Part shown: positions 38,076 through 38,894 of the stretch, one piece after another
Layout of the letters: every line of letters starts with the position of its first letter
How positions within the stretch are numbered: the first letter of the stretch is position 1
Virus record (IMG/VR): IMGVR_UViG_3300005435_000014
Coordinates: 1-38,894 of that record
Origin: a virus
Reading direction: 5' to 3' (one strand)
Length of the DNA: 38,894 nt
Notes under the pieces: model-generated
Databases searched by the model: none
What the model was told of the DNA's origin: nothing
What the model saw: the letters and a program-made list of their open reading frames with translations, nothing else
Position numbers and translations under genes: made by a program

Positions 38076-38459
38076 TTATCCGGCCTTCCTGATTTCCGAG
38101 TCTTGGGTCGCCTCCCACGTCTCTACGGTGTCTCGTATGAATCGGCCAATTCGGTCCTTTTCTAATTTTGGCAGTGCATCGAATCTGCTGCGTTCAATCT
38201 GAAACGGCCAGTACGCGGGTTTCGCCTCGACGACGTTACCTTCGTCGGTCTGCAACTTATCGAGCCAGCCACGCGGCAGCAAACATGCTTCTTCGGCCTT
38301 TCTCGCTGTCTTATCGCCAATGCGCTTTATAGGCGTCTTTCCTATGTAGTTCTGCAGCAACGCATAACTCATATCCATCTTCCGCGCCAACGCCGCAACG
38401 CTGCCTTCTTTTTGGGCGATCTCTCTCAAGTTCTTCAGCCGAATTTCGTTGATATCCAT
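38076..38459 (-). CDS. CI-like repressor without peptidase domain
   Basis: A 127-aa protein. Residues about 4-46 carry an HTH (LREIAQKEGSVAALARKMDMSYALLQNYIGK), followed by GWLDK and a short helical C-terminal part. It faces the cro-like gene across operators, so it is the immunity repressor. It has no S24/LexA-type self-cleavage domain and is about half the length of lambda CI. ATG 38459 is chosen; longer starts would run through the operators. Confidence 0.8.
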   Translation of the reverse strand: MDINEIRLKNLREIAQKEGSVAALARKMDMSYALLQNYIGKTPIKRIGDKTARKAEEACLLPRGWLDKLQTDEGNVVEAKPAYWPFQIERSRFDALPKLEKDRIGRFIRDTVETWEATQDSEIRKAG

Positions 38460-38495
38460 CCCCGAATGATGCGGCGGCTTACCAGTTGGGTAAAT

Positions 38496-38510
38496 CTCCC
38501 TCGTGGGTAT
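38496..38510. promoter_or_regulatory. Operator OR-side site 1 (degenerate)
   Basis: On plus CTCCC-TCGTG-GGTAT. One half-site is perfect and the other matches weakly; it lies just upstream of the repressor gene, so it may tune repressor expression. Confidence 0.6.
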
Positions 38511-38518
38511 ATTTTCGC

Positions 38519-38548
38519 TTGCAAATAGATACCCACGAGGTATATGAT
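38519..38548 (+). promoter_or_regulatory. PR promoter
   Basis: TTGCAA (38519-38524), 18-nt spacer, TATGAT (38543-38548). A perfect operator fills the spacer, so the repressor would block RNA polymerase. It drives cro and the rightward early genes. Confidence 0.7.
38529..38543. promoter_or_regulatory. Operator OR-side site 2
   Basis: ATACC-CACGA-GGTAT, a perfect ATACC/GGTAT palindrome between the -35 and -10 of PR. Confidence 0.85.
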
Positions 38549-38587
38549 CTGTATCAAGCAGTTCTAGTTGACTCACAGGGACCTCAA

Positions 38588-38830
38588 ATGGATTTCAAAA
38601 CGTTCTATCGAAGCTTGTCGGCCGAAGATCGAGCACGTTTCGCTGAACTGGCTGGAACAAGCGCCAAATACATCGACGTGCATTTGATGTTTCGCCGAAA
38701 GATGCCTAAGGCAGCTCTGATGCAGGGCTTGGCAGACGCGTGCGCAGCATTCAACGCACCGATTTCCAAGGCCGACATCTTGGCTTTCTTCTATCGCGAT
38801 GAGCCGGCGGAACAGCCGGCCACTGCATAA
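38588..38830 (+). CDS. Cro-like repressor
   Basis: An 80-aa helical DNA-binding protein (FKTFYRSLSAEDRARFAELAGTSAKYIDVHLMFRRKMPK, HTH about residues 14-35), divergent from the CI-like gene with shared operators between. By analogy with Cro it would repress the repressor promoter and favour lytic growth. An AGGGA ribosome site precedes ATG 38588. An in-frame upstream ATG (38486) would place the operators inside the gene and is rejected. Confidence 0.72.
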   Translation: MDFKTFYRSLSAEDRARFAELAGTSAKYIDVHLMFRRKMPKAALMQGLADACAAFNAPISKADILAFFYRDEPAEQPATA

Positions 38831-38834
38831 CCAA

Positions 38835-38894
38835 CAAGAAAAACACCTATACGGGGTTCGTCGTGGAAACAGTCTCGCCGTTACCCGGTGAATT
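38835..38894. repeat. Terminal direct repeat, right copy
   Basis: Identical to 1-60; closes the circle. Confidence 0.9.

Noticed and set aside
38486-38587. Longer in-frame starts for the Cro-like and CI-like genes
   Set aside because: They would place the operators and PR inside coding sequence; the internal ATGs have better context.
1-38894. tRNA genes, CRISPR arrays, insertion sequences
   Set aside because: No cloverleaf, no regularly spaced repeats, and no transposase motif were seen on reading.

Overview
The window is the complete genome of a temperate, podovirus-like, lambdoid phage. The first 60 bases (1-60) recur exactly at the end (38835-38894). The molecule therefore closes into a circle of 38,834 bp, and the repeat is most simply an assembly overlap of a circularly permuted genome. 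GC-rich codon use, the LGGW-type integrase and several small accessory proteins suggest a host in the Burkholderiaceae. That host call is an inference; no host DNA is present.

Layout. (1) Immunity and early rightward region (38.46 kb through the circle junction to 4.7 kb): a short CI-like repressor on minus, divergent Cro-like and CII-like genes on plus, a lambda O-like initiator whose gene contains an iteron cluster (probable ori), a primase-helicase, a RuvC-like nuclease and several tiny coupled genes. (2) Late region (4.8-25.1 kb, plus): small and large terminase, portal, scaffold, coat, then head-completion, neck, ejection and tailspike genes in the order used by P22 (1-8-5-4-10-..-14-7-20-16-9). 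The coat looks like the N4-gp56 family instead of P22 gp5. Next come a coiled-coil membrane protein, a GH24 lysozyme, a three-segment holin candidate and an exported fibre-like protein. (3) Lysogenic conversion and integration region (25.1-28.9 kb, minus): a small exported protein, a GT-C-like polytopic membrane protein, a NinX/DUF2591-like protein, a probable attP, integrase, and an excisionase overlapping integrase. (4) Leftward early operon (28.9-37.9 kb, minus): accessory genes, two DNA methyltransferases, then recombination genes (NinB, YqaJ-type exonuclease, RecT-like annealing protein) and a chain of very small membrane proteins plus two exported proteins. It is driven from a strong sigma70-like PL promoter covered by operators.

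How it works together. Four copies of a 15-bp palindromic operator (ATACC-N5-GGTAT) lie at PL and between cI and cro, which gives a lambda-like bistable switch. However, the repressor has no LexA-type peptidase domain, so induction should not follow the RecA-cleavage route. CII probably activates lysogeny. Replication would start within the O-like gene. Exo, RecT and NinB could make concatemers for headful packaging.

Most unusual features: the C5-methyltransferase locus carries two long same-strand ORFs in different frames (31824-32592), each resembling a known phage protein type. Three microproteins of 25, 26 and 34 codons, mostly hydrophobic, are stitched into the leftward operon by stop/start overlap or a 1-nt gap. 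Two accessory genes or gene pairs are flanked by direct repeats (77 bp and 18 bp), which suggests cassette gain by duplication.
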